Positions 23,001 to 32,728 of a stretch of 64,000 bases of DNA are shown piece after piece; position 1 is the first letter of the stretch; every line of letters begins with the position of its first letter. The notes under the pieces are model-generated. The model was not told the DNA's origin. It saw only the letters and a list, made by a program, of their open reading frames with translations, and ran no database searches. The position numbers were made by a program, and so were the translations under genes. Source of the DNA: Sarocladium kiliense (taxonomy: Eukaryota; Ascomycota; Sordariomycetes; Hypocreales; Sarocladiaceae); NCBI GenBank assembly GCA_030734395.1, contig JAUZTG010000016.1, positions 2,046,001 through 2,110,000 on the forward strand. The letters run 5' to 3'.

Positions 23001-23605
23001 CGTCTTCTTCGGCTTCTTGGCTCTCGGTGACCGTCGCGCCAGTCTTCATCGCCTCGATCTTGTGAATGCGATCGCTCGCGATATCGATCCCGCTTCTTCC
23101 GCTCTCTTGAACGTGAGCGATCCCTGTCCCTTCCCTTGTCCCTCTTCCTTCTTGACTCTTTTGCGCCATCATCGTACGGACTCCGGCTTCGTTTTCGTGA
23201 GCCGCCGCCCGCCTTGCTCTCAAGGCCCTCGAGGAGCGCTAATGTGTCGTCGATCGCATCGGCTCCGTCGCCGGATGCCTCTTTGTCCGGGAGCGTGAGG
23301 CCGCTGAACGTCTGTTCTTTCTCTTCGAAGGTTCTATGAAGAGGCTCCGGTTCTGCTGCGCTTTTCGATCTCAGCTTTGGGTGCAGGTTGCGAACTAGAC
23401 GGTCAAGGCTCTCAATCAGGCTTGGCGGCAGGGTACTGCCGGTCTTCTTGATCTTCTCGCGGAAATCATCGAAGGACGAACTTTCAACGCGCAGATGGAT
23501 CAAGTATTCGGCGAGGGTCTTGTTGTTCATGCCCAGGTGGTTCTGCAGCTCAGAGACGACCTTCGAGACGAGCGAGAGCTCCTCGAGGTTCTCGAGGTCG
23601 TCCAT
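20027..23605 (-). CDS. PRP22: DEAH-box pre-mRNA splicing helicase Prp22/DHX8
   Basis: An ATP-dependent RNA helicase that releases spliced mRNA from the spliceosome in the nucleus. It is intronless with 1192 residues, the usual length. The N-terminus has a short helical region, then an Arg/Ser/Asp-rich stretch (~130-220), then an S1 RNA-binding domain at ~230-300 (GHVTGLKPFGAFVNL). The helicase core starts near 530: P-loop GETGSGKTTQ at ~552, DEAH at ~645, SAT, the strand ILVFLTGQDEID, and QRAGRAGR at ~850. The HA2/ratchet and OB-fold C-terminal regions follow. The S1 domain separates Prp22 from Prp16, Prp2 and Prp43. The N-terminal RS-like part is typical of fungal and animal forms. Confidence 0.95.
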   Translation of the reverse strand: MDDLENLEELSLVSKVVSELQNHLGMNNKTLAEYLIHLRVESSSFDDFREKIKKTGSTLPPSLIESLDRLVRNLHPKLRSKSAAEPEPLHRTFEEKEQTFSGLTLPDKEASGDGADAIDDTLALLEGLESKAGGGSRKRSRSPYDDGAKESRRKRDKGRDRDRSRSRERKKRDRYRERSHSQDRGDEDWRDGHREPRSRRRRHRDRDEHDRLNRTPEPEVDDEPQIHKVYEGHVTGLKPFGAFVNLHNVRGKVDGLVHVSRISESRVEDPSDFLAQGQRVFVKVTNIEGKRIALSMKDVDQETGRDFEPQARLTSGANMEALGGGGKNGFSNPSPAGPPGAMGAPGRPRKRMTSPERWEIRQLIASGVAKASDFPDLEDDYNATLRGDGDMELEEDVDIEVREEEPPFLAGQTKQSLELSPIRVVKAPDGSMNRSAMSGSDLAKERKELRQQEAAAAKKEATPKENLSSQWHDPMADPDKRQFAADLRNARENAAPERAPEIKKPARSMNPVPMKRSNMSMKEQRESLPVFAFRSQLIQAVHDNQILIVVGETGSGKTTQLTQYLAEAGFANNGVIGCTQPRRVAAMSVAKRVSEEVGCQLGQEVGYLVRFDDMTSPATRIKYMTDGMLTREILLDPDLKRYSCIMLDEAHERTINTDVLFALLKKATKRRSDLKIIVTSATLDADKFSSYFNECPIFTIPGRTFPVEVLYSKEPESDYLDTALLTVMQIHITEEPGDILVFLTGQDEIDTAWEILNERMKALGPSVPELHVLRMYAGLSTEEQNRVFDPAPPGARKVVIATNIAEASITVDGIVYVVDPGFVKQKAYDPKLGMDSLVVTPISQAQANQRAGRAGRTKPGKCFRLYTEAAYQSEMLPMTIPEIQRTNLSSTILTLKAMGINDLLHFDFMDPPPINTMLTALEELYALSALDDEGLLTRLGRKMANFPMNPSNAKVLLAAVEHHCAEEVLSIVAMLDEQSVFSRPKEKQTQADQKKAKFHDPHGDHLTLLNVFNSWKQNGFSREWCFENFVNWRAMRSAKNVREQLVGIMQRYKHPITSCGRNTQKVRQALCSGFFRNAARKDPQEGYKTLIEGTPVYLHPSSALFGKQAEWVIYHTLVLTTKEYMTHTTVIEPKWLVEAAPTFFKVAGTDRLSKRKAAERIQPLYNKFQGEDDWRLSAQRRGGRGGGGGTWG

Positions 23606-24452
23606 GGCGGCTGGTTGTTCCGTTCAAAATCGTTGCTGCTGCTCGAAAAGGTGAGAGGTCTAGGTTCTCAAGTACATGGGCGCGCAACGCGACGGGTCAA
23701 CCTCGGATGTTAGCGCTAAGCTTGTTTTACAGCCCATAAGCCCATGAATTTATTTTCCTTTCGTTGCCTAACGACAATTCATTTTGCAACATTAAACTAC
23801 TATTCTGCTTCATCTTTGGTTCCTTACTTAATGCTTATCTTACTCTCTATCTGACTTGCTATTTTACCTTCTAAGTTACCGCGTAACTTACTATATTGTA
23901 GATTCTATCTTACTTTGCATCCTGTCGTCACAACCTGTGCCTCCAACTGCACAGACCCAGTTCGGCTAATACTGAAGTTCATTATGGCATTTTTAGCTTG
24001 CTATTCCCCTGCACATTTTGCTTGATATTTTATTCCATATCTTTAGGGTTCTTTCGGTTTATAGTCTGCACTCTTATCCAGCTGCTCTTAAAGTACGTCT
24101 TATTCGCGGAAGCCTGCACTCTGTGGTAGATCAGGTTTCAATAATCCGCTGCGATATCATGCTACATACATTTGTTCCTATCTTTATTCCGTCGTGCTTC
24201 CTATGTATTTCTACATCTTTCCCTCTATTCTCCCTCTTATCTTTCTACATATTCTGCGCAGTGGACTGCTGATATTTCCTACAGTCTTGGCCTGCCTCCC
24301 CAATACGGACTTTGTCTGATTCCCAAACTTGGCCCTTGGGCCATGGGACTGGCGGGTAGCTCAATCACACGCCAACGAAACATAATGTACTCACAAATGC
24401 TTTGGTTATACCTCGATTAATTATTCTTATGCTACACTCCATGACGCAAGCC
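23606..24452. other. T-rich intergenic region
   Basis: Between the start of PRP22 (minus) and the stop of the Pth11-like gene. From ~23740 to ~24290 the plus strand is unusually T-rich, with repeated CTTACT/TTACTT-like words. No gene is supported. Confidence 0.5.
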
Positions 24453-26036
24453 CTATCTCGGAACCCTGTCATTTCTACTCCAAGCCCTTGCTTGTGGCGG
24501 CGGGCTCATCGGAGAGTTTGTCGGTGTTTCCCACGGAATATTACGATCCAATCTATCCAGATGCTCATCTCGCGAAGTGCTTGGATCGATGGAGACGGTC
24601 ACTTCATTTGTTCGAATGATGCCATTCGGTGCTGAAGTCGCGTGCTGTCTCAGCGCCAGGTCGTGATCCTCATCCCCGACCTGAGTGCTGCCGCCAGAGC
24701 TTGAACTGAGTCGGGTAGTTAGTCCATCCCGCTGCGCCTCGATATCTTCGGTCTTCTTCTTAGCTGCCCACAGGTCCTCTTCGCTGTTGTCGACCACAGT
24801 CTCGGCCAGATCCATGTCAGGGTCGAATGGGTCACGTGGAGGGTGACGAGCTGCTCTCTCTTCCATAGCTGGAGGATGGCTGTCGCTGCTCGCTGAGTGA
24901 CCATGATAGTACTTCCGGCCCTTGGAAGTGAACTTGCGACTGGACTTGCGTGAGCTCGCGAAGGGGTTGTACTGGCGGAAGATCTTGTCCATCAAAGGCG
25001 ACAGGACGGGGATTGTGGCAGCGATAATGATCGCGCAAGCCTCAATACTACGCTTGTATTAGCCGAATGCTCCTAAGAATTTGGAAATACCAACTCACAT
25101 AGTCCAATTGATCAGGTCTGCTGTCTCATAAGAAAAGTCGGGATTCTCGAGTCCCTGGGGAAGTCGCACCGTCTTGTAAATCGCTAGGGCACCGCCACTT
25201 CAGAATGTTAGTGTCGCGGTTGAGATAGCTGCATGGGATCAGTGCTGGGCAGACGATGGCGGAGTGACTTACATGCATCCGAGACCCAGTGCAAAGGTCA
25301 AAGCGATCTTCTTCTGCGTCTTCAATTGTAGCTTGTAGAGCACAAAGCCAGGGTAAAAGGCGAGGTAGAAGTCAATGAACGCGGACAACGCACCACAGTA
25401 GATACTGTAGTTCACATAAATCCGCGGGTCGAGGCATTTCATCACAGGAATCAGAGTAACATCCCATAGCGACTCGACAGGGTCGCACTGGCCGAACAGA
25501 ATGCCAATGGCGCCAACAAGTGACAAGAAAAGCAGTACGCACATGCCCCAGAGGAACATACGATGCGCTCGACTTGGGTTCAACAGCCGAGTGAGGAGAA
25601 TGACGACGGCGAATTTGGTCACTACAAAGCTCATGACGCCTGGTACAAATGCTGCGATCGTATACCGACGCACCTCCGTTGCTTGGCGGATCGACAAGAG
25701 CTGATAGTGCTTGCCATTGCCGTAATCAACTGCGACAGTAGTAAATATCGTTGAAAGGAATACGCATATCTACTCCATGTGAGCTTCAGTTCGTTACAAA
25801 GTTGGACGATAGAGGCATACCAATCCCGCCAAGCACCAGTAGTCATCGCTCTTCAGGCTATGGAACATAGACCATCGTGTGTATAACCGAGCAACTGTGA
25901 AGAGAATCGCCAATGTAGTGAAAGTCCAGCAAAGAGCCACGCTCGTCGGGCCTTTGTCCTCAGCTGCCCAGCTCTGGAACTCTGGCGTCCCGGGGAGGTA
26001 AGGCAGCTGTGGTAGAGGCAATTCACTCCCAGACAT
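24453..26036 (-). CDS. Pth11-like integral membrane protein (rhodopsin-fold domain)
   Basis: A fungal seven-helix membrane protein of 468 residues, from exons 26036-25821, 25769-25273, 25197-25099 and 25047-24453. Phases close. Helix 1 (VALCWTFTTLAILFTVARLYTRW) is followed by the family signature LKSDDYW, then helices around TIAAFVPGVMSF, LLFLSLVGAIGILFG, CGALSAFIDFYLAFYPGF, LTFALGLG and EACAIIIAATIPVL. The last ~190 residues are a hydrophilic tail rich in Ser, Asp and Pro. The fold resembles class III G-protein-coupled receptors such as Magnaporthe Pth11, but lacks the extracellular CFEM domain. A receptor role is inference. An in-frame upstream extension of 25 codons is possible but the MSGSELPLP start is preferred. 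Confidence 0.8.
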
Positions 26037-28745
26037 CTTGAGACCAAGCTCTCCTCTGTGATAGATTGAGTGAGTAGGCGATTCTGGGAAGGCTTTGAAG
26101 ATTCTTGGCACTTGGTGCGGAGTCGAGTAGCTCTAGATGTCTCATGCAAGAGTTGGCCGATAGACGAGCAATATTGTTTTCCTGGAGGCGAAGCTAATGT
26201 GTCGGGACATGCCTGGACATATCTATCATTGGGGAACCCCAAGATCCTAGGGTCTTCTTGCACGTACGGACAGACAGACAGTGGAGTAGGATAAGCAGGC
26301 AATGTGACCTATGTCATAGCTACGATGGACGATCCTCAACATCCACCACAAGGGTGGTCAGCTTGTACATCATTTCGCCAGCGGCCACCCTGCGTTTGTC
26401 CTGATTCGTGGGTATTCCAGTCGTCTAGCACTATTGTAGGGTTGCGATCTAGGAGCACCATGCAGAAACGTGGCCGCCATTAAGTCATACCTGAGATCCA
26501 ATCCAGGCTGGGTCGGTCGTATCCTGTAATGATCAGCAGCTCCTGTAGCTGAGAAGGGTAATTATTAGGGTGAGCTGCGCTGGGGTCTTGCGGGCCTTGA
26601 CCGTTGAAGGGTGCACTGGGATCAAGATCCTCCGTTGAGAGAAGGAGGATCATGGGCAGCAACAGCCCGTGAGTGCACCTCTACATCGCATGTGCCTCTA
26701 CGGTGCAGGTGTAACTCTAGTACAGTCAGAGTGCGGGAGTGGCTTGACGTAGGTGTAAGTCATTCTGAACTAAGCTGAAAAGAGGCGGACCAAGTATATC
26801 AGTTGCAGGTCGAATCGACAGCTGAGCATCCTAAGTGGCGAGAACTCGCACGAAACTAAGTGCAAAATCCGTTGTTTATGCTAAGAGATGGATCGAAGGA
26901 TTCTATCGTAGACAAGGGGGAAGCGAGAAGGATGTGACCGACGGCGCCTATCGTGAATTGGTCACAAGATAAGAAGAACTTTAGCAGGACGCATAGACTT
27001 AACGGCCTCTTGTGGCCGATGGACAAGATAGTATCGTCAATGCGACTCTACTCAACCTGGTGGTCAGACAGTGTCACATAGAACCTGCGATAATACGTAC
27101 AGAGCTCAGCTGGAGTGTACCCCGCGGCTTTGGTGCACGTTGTGCTGAGATGACCTCATTGAGCATTCAATACCCTGCCGCTCTCTCGAATTCACATCGG
27201 GAATCTTATGCTCAGGTTACAGTGGGCGATCCTCCAAACCCGAGCATGTTCGTCCAGTGAAGTGATGCCGAATGCCCACGAGCCGCTACGATAACAGAGG
27301 ACCGGGTCAGCAAAATAAGCTCCGGGGCTGGACGGCATTTTGGGGGTCGAGCTGAAATAGAGTCATTACATCATTGCGTAGCATCGTCCAGCGCGGCGCA
27401 GGAGCTGAAGGATTGAGGCACAGCACACCACTCTAAGGTCGCCAATCGGTTCTTGGTGGTGCCCTCCCTATCAACGTCCTATCAAAATCCTGTGAGATCC
27501 GGATTCTCATTCAAGCGAATAAGTGAGAATGGGGGCAAGAATAAAGGTGAAAGCAGAAAGTATGTGCGCAGGGAAGCAAGATATTTCTCACAGGATTGGA
27601 AACCGTCACGGTGACGTGGAGCGGACAACAATGCGACCTTCAGAAGGATCATGTCGTTTGACTACCTCATCTTTGAAATTGAGCTCGACGGTCCTCTTGG
27701 GTGTTTCCAAGCTGAAGGTGAGTACAATTCTGGTCCTCGTGGTGAGAACTTGCAACGTGAAGCATTGTTGGACTCCCCTATCCGTCGATGTTCGAGATTT
27801 CGGAGCCCACATCGCGTGGGTTGCTGTACCCGTGCACAAGCAAGTTCGCGGGATCTTGCAAGTCTCGCTACCAGAGACTCTTGCAATCCCTATCAGCCCA
27901 ACTACGGAGTGTATACAGCCACTTCGCTGTCTGTGCGAGCCGCAAAGGTGCCAACAATCGGGTCGTCCTCCCAGGTAAGAGCTCTGAACGGCCCTCGTTA
28001 CTGAAGCCTGTGAATCCTGCTAGGCTCGAAGTAGAATACACTTTGCTTGGCACCGTGGCCGCTTGGACCAACATTTCTTCTCCAGATCGTGCTAAATTGA
28101 GTCCATCGATCGCCCACAATTGCGTGGGTACCACTGACACGGCATCTTGAGCTCCTGCGATACGCGCATTTGTAAGACCCTCACCTGGTTGGTCGACGAT
28201 GCCTGGCTGTGCCACATGAGAAATCGGCTGTTGGTCGCAACAACTCTGCCATCTCAGGCCAAGCTATACCGCAGCCGTGCTTTCGCTACGAGCCTCGGCC
28301 AGGTTGGGACGGGATTTGACCGCGTGTTGAAGAGCTGCATCCAAGGTGCCCAGAGCAAACAATTGAGCTGTTGGTTGATAACAGGTGACATGACATCATG
28401 CAGGGTGGTACTGCGTATGGACTTCACATGTGTAGGGCCAATGATCGTGAGCTAGTGAGGCTCAGTGCTGGGATGTTGTGCGGCACGGAACGGGGGGAAG
28501 CTCTCCAGAGCTGTTGGTCGTCGGAGCTAGTTGTAAGCTTTGGGTATGTGCAGATTCGCATGCAGCCATGGAATTGCATGACCAGCATCGTACTTATCAT
28601 GCCAGTTGCCCATGCGTGTTGCATTGATCCCAACACTCTCGTTTTCAGTCCTCATTCTGCTCCTCACCCCATCCTCTCACATTCTACGCACACGAACGAC
28701 TCCCTATCTACCTCGGACTTCGCGCGTAGCACCTGTTCTCACACG
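26037..28745. other. Large intergenic region
   Basis: About 2.7 kb without a gene I can support. It includes the promoter of the Pth11-like gene, a minus-strand reading frame between ~28400 and 27868 that is open except for one TAG (see findings), and the CT-rich leader of the hemerythrin gene. Confidence 0.45.
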
Positions 28746-29650
28746 ATGACCGACACAAAGAAATCATGGGCCGATGGACCCTACGAGCTCATCAAGCCTT
28801 CGAAAACAGGTGCCACGGTCTGTGTGCTCATTACATAGTGATTGACCATTACACGAGACTAACAGTGTCTCACAGGCTGGAACCAAGCAAACAGGTGCTG
28901 AAGCTGTCGCGACGGAAATGGTTCTCATCCACAACATCATCATTCGAGGCATGAACGCGATTCGCCTCCAGGCGATCAACGTAGCAACCAAAGGCACCAC
29001 CAAAGATAAGCAAGATTTCGCCAACTACGGCTACCAGTGGTCGGTGACAGTTCACTCTCATCACAACATGGAAGAGACCGCCATCTTTCCACAGATCGCA
29101 GAAGGAACCGGAGTCAAGAACATCATGGACACCAGTATGGAGGAACACCACGCCTTTGAGACTGGTCTCAAAGACTACCAGGCGTATCTCATAGAGGTCA
29201 GGGAGGGTCGTGTGGAGCTTGATGGGGAGAAGTTGGTCAGCCTGATTGACAGCTTCATGCCTACCTTGCACAAACACCTGATCAATGAGGTCGACACATT
29301 GCTATCTCTGAAACTGTACGATGGCAAATGCGATCTTGAGAAGATCTTCAGGGAGGAGGTTGGCAAGGCTCTCAATGTAGCTATGAAGGATTCCGGATAC
29401 AGAGTGAGTAATGAACTCCTGCACCAATGCAAAGTTATCTGACTGATGCACCACCCAGAACGACCTTCTCCCGCTTCTTTTCAACTCGCACGATAAGTCT
29501 TTCGAGAACGGTGTGTGGATGGATTTCCCACCAATGCCGTGGTTGGCTATGTTGGCGATCCGATGGTTCTTTTGCCGGACACACGCGGACTGGTGGAGGT
29601 TTGCGCCATGTGACTCGACATGCTATCCACAGGAATTGCCCTTTGCATGA
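28746..29650 (+). CDS. Hemerythrin-domain protein
   Basis: An all-helical four-helix-bundle protein of 263 residues with the ligand pattern of non-heme di-iron hemerythrins. Exons are 28746-28817, 28876-29403 and 29459-29650. The first donor (GTCTGT) is the only one that keeps phase. Candidate ligands are the His in LIHNIIIRG, HHNMEE, the HH of EEHHAFE, and His with Glu in LHKHLINEVDTL. The last exon adds a C-terminal tail with MDFPPMPWLAML and WWRFAPC, conserved-looking and typical of fungal members. No signal peptide, so cytosolic. Roles in oxygen, iron or redox sensing are known for relatives, and no role can be read here. Confidence 0.82.
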
Positions 29651-30400
29651 TGACGGGACGGTCAAAGATTATGGAGGAGGCTTGACCATGGTATGGGTAG
29701 CGGCATACAAGCTTCGGACCACGTCACTTGGATGTAAGGCTGATTGAGGGATCAGGGCTGCTCCCCAGAGTTTCCACACTTCTGTCGAAGGCATCACTTC
29801 ATCGTACATTAATAACTTTGGAATGACCTTACCTTGCAGTTGATTCATGCGAGTTCTCGCACCGCAATCCAATAGATGCTGAGAATTGTATAAAGTCCGA
29901 CAAACCTCCACGCTCCCTCACTTTAGAATCATTGGAACCATTGAAAACGTTTCATAGCTGCACAATATTCAGTTCATATACAGCATTCATAACACGTTCT
30001 GCTCAAAATTTGATGTATCTTGTTCCTGTGCTCTTCACCAACACATGCCATTTTGCTACCCTGCATGCCATCAGCCGGAGGCATCCAGCTATGCCAGGAA
30101 CATGCCCCACTCTCCTCGAGCAACCAGCCAATCGCTGCTTTTCTCCGTCTGCCCCGCCATTACGCAAGCAACCTGCGTAGGCCAGAGACACCCACGCCAC
30201 CACTAACCACTACAGTGTCATCGCCTCACCAGGTGACCTCACTGGACTGAGCACGAGTCACAGCCGGCGCAACTCTCTTCCTGACTCTATTTCTTCTACC
30301 TGCATCATCTCTATAAGTGACTACCATTGCCTTCGGGTCTTCACGAAACACAAGAAGCGTCGCTGCATTTCTCAAGCGACATATTTTGAGAGAAGTAATC
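29651..30400. other. Intergenic, no gene supported
   Basis: Terminator of the hemerythrin gene and promoter/leader of the Pmp3-like gene. No coding signal is recognised. Confidence 0.45.
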
Positions 30401-30913
30401 ATGTGCTGCTCGGCCGACATCTTCCTCGGCGTCATTGCCATTCTCTTCCCGCCGCTGCCCGGTACGTCCCGTTCCTCACCCTCCAATGCACTGACTTCGG
30501 AGCCAAAGGACTAATGTATCATAATAGTCTGGGTCAAGCGCGGTATCTGCTCTGCCGACTCCATCATCAACATCCTCCTCTGCGTTCTCGGCTTCATCCC
30601 CGGCCTCCTACATTCCTGGTACATCATCGCCAAATTCCCCGAGCCACCGTACGAGTACGAAACTGTTGGACAGGACAGCGGTGAAGGCGGTCGCGTCACC
30701 TACGTCTACGTTCAGAACCACCCTGGTCACGGTCACGGCCATGGCCGTGGGCGACAGCAGAACCAGCAGCCCAAGCCGCAGGATAATGGAGCGATGAACT
30801 ACGGCACTGCGCAGCAGGGCAACGGTTCGTCGTCGCAGCAGCAGGAGGGGGGTGTTCCGCCTTCGTATGCGAGCGTCGTGGCGGGCGACAACAAGGTGCA
30901 GAGCCACGAGTAG
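30401..30913 (+). CDS. Pmp3/UPF0057-type proteolipid with extended C-terminal tail
   Basis: A small membrane protein affecting membrane potential and cation tolerance in the family. Exons 30401-30461 and 30528-30913 give 148 residues. The N-terminal ~55 residues match the two-helix Pmp3 domain: CSADIFLGVIAILFPPLPVW, then CSADSIINILLCVLGFIPGLLH with WYI after it. Plain Pmp3 proteins stop there (about 55 residues), but this one continues with a ~90-residue hydrophilic tail holding a His/Gly repeat (HPGHGHGHGRG), many Gln, and VPPSYASV near the end. The PPSY motif is a candidate docking site for WW domains of NEDD4-type ubiquitin ligases. Longer Pmp3-like forms are known in filamentous fungi. 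Confidence 0.85.
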
Positions 30914-31179
30914 ATTATAGAGCTTGAAGGCGGTGAGAAGAGTAGGATAGCGAGTGCTGGTGACAAGAATGGATGCCACTCAGGCTGGAGTATGCAGGCG
31001 CAACCGGTGTTGCACAGGGTGTATTTCTGTTTTCTTGACGTCTTTGGACCAGTTTTCTGACAGTGTGGAATTCATTTGCTCTTGGGTAGTCAGCCGTGCC
31101 TCCGCACGAGCGCGTTCTCATTTAATTACAGGCATTCTCGCCAACTATGAATCTCAGTCCTCCGCTTTGCTCAAACCCT

Positions 31180-32728
31180 TCAAGCACATGCTTCACCCTC
31201 TTCTGCAACACCATTGCATCCAGTCTGCGCATGGTCTCTGTCGTGGACCGAGGGTGCCGGCCGCTCCGTCTCTTTGGGCTCTTTGTATCGCTTCATCAGC
31301 TCTTGTGGAAGGAATCTGTAGAAAGATGGAAGGATAGGGCCAGCTCTCTTCAGGAAGTAGACACCAACATCCACAACCTCGACTAGTGTCGCAGTCGTCT
31401 GCATTCCAGGTACCATATGTTCTAAGACGCGGTCGTCCAGGTACAGAGTGACGTGATCGGGCACTAACGGGGCCTTCTCCTCAGGATCCGGTGCATCCCA
31501 ACCATCCTTAACGGAGCTTTTGACAAAGACCGCTTTGCCAATGGCGGGAATATGGCTGTCGTTAAGTTGAAGGCGATAGAAGCGGTCCAGGTCATCCCGA
31601 GAGGCTCTTTCGACAGACTGGAGCTTGATTGCGCATTCAATCAGGCGAGTGGCCATGTTGCCAGAGCTGTGTGCCTGTAGCAACCGCTGGAAAGTTGCTT
31701 CCTCTCCCTTTAGGAGAGCAAAGGCTGTGAAAACCGTTGCCTTGGCGCTGACCGTCTCCGAGTTCTCATCTTCGGTATCCTCAGCTTCATCAAGGTTGAT
31801 CTTTGCCCAGTCATCCTTTTCCCGGAACTGAAGAAGTTCTGCCGCAGCATCGTTCAATCGTCCTGGCATGAGGCCTTGCAGCTTTCTGATTAAGGGCCAC
31901 TCATCCCTGGCCTTATTGCAGACCTCTAGGGCACCGTTCACATCATCTTCGTACTCCGCGCACACATCGTGCTGCAGAATGTACCGCAAGAAGTTCTCAA
32001 TCATGCCGATGCAAATTTCCAGTGGTTTCTCTTCAAGTCCCGTCAGTGACACAACCGAAACCGACAGAAAGCCCTGCGCGATGGCCGTGAAGTCCACAGA
32101 CCAATACTTCTCATCCCCATTGTAGAAACGGCCATTCTCACCGCCCATATGCAGACCGTCGACGGCCGTGATTTCACGTCTTTCAGCTGGCGTCAAGGCC
32201 TTGAGATCGCGCTGGTCAATGCCAGAGAAGGCATTGGGACTGGAATCGACGCCGCCAAGAAGGAGGTACTCGTTGAAGTAGAATGAATGTTGTGAAGAGA
32301 GTCGCCGACGGCTGCGAAATCGTTCAAGACAGGATTGAATGCGTCTGAAGATAATGGTTAGGTGCGAATGGAGGAGTGGAGGATCAGTGAACGAACTGCT
32401 CAAAAGGAATATCTGGGGCATAGATATCGATGCGTTCCTCCTCAGCCTCAGCCGGAGTCATGGGTGGATCGGCAAAGTATTCTACGAGAAAGCCCGGCAG
32501 CGATTAGCTATTTTCTTGGAAACCGCTTCCTTCAGATGAGAGGTCAATACCTTCGAAACCAGTACCACGTGAAGCTGCCATCGCGGTTGGGCCCCGGGAT
32601 GCCGCAGTCCTGCGTTTCTTCGTCTTTGTCATGATCGGAGGCACCAGTGATGGGCCACCGGATGAGCCATTCTCGAAGAGAGACCGAGAAGGGTCTTCAT
32701 CGCTCGACGATTCGTTATCCAAAGCCAT
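31180..32728 (-). CDS. Argonaute siRNA chaperone complex subunit Arb1-like
   Basis: Likely a subunit of the ARC complex, which in fission yeast holds Argonaute with duplex siRNA during RNAi-linked heterochromatin formation. Exons 32728-32551, 32481-32397 and 32344-31180 give 475 residues. Splicing creates a continuous family-like block, TGFEEYFADPPMTPAEAEEE, then DIPFEQRIQSCLERF, then FYFNEYLLLGGVDSSPNAFSG. The C-terminus has ILPSFYRFLPQELMKRYKEP. The N-terminal ~60 residues are acidic then basic (KTKKRR), suggesting a nuclear protein. The central region is helical and acidic. The start at 32728 was chosen over an in-frame one 27 codons upstream. The name rests on remembered motifs, not a search. 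Confidence 0.68.

Noticed and set aside
24350..24380. GGGTAGCTCAATC resembling a tRNA A box
   Set aside because: No matching B box (GGTTCRANYCC) or cloverleaf arms in the following ~90 nt.
26480..26662. Minus-strand 60-codon ORF with a hydrophobic start (MILLLSTEDLDPSAP)
   Set aside because: The hydrophobic stretch is too short for a signal peptide and the proposed first codon is not ATG.
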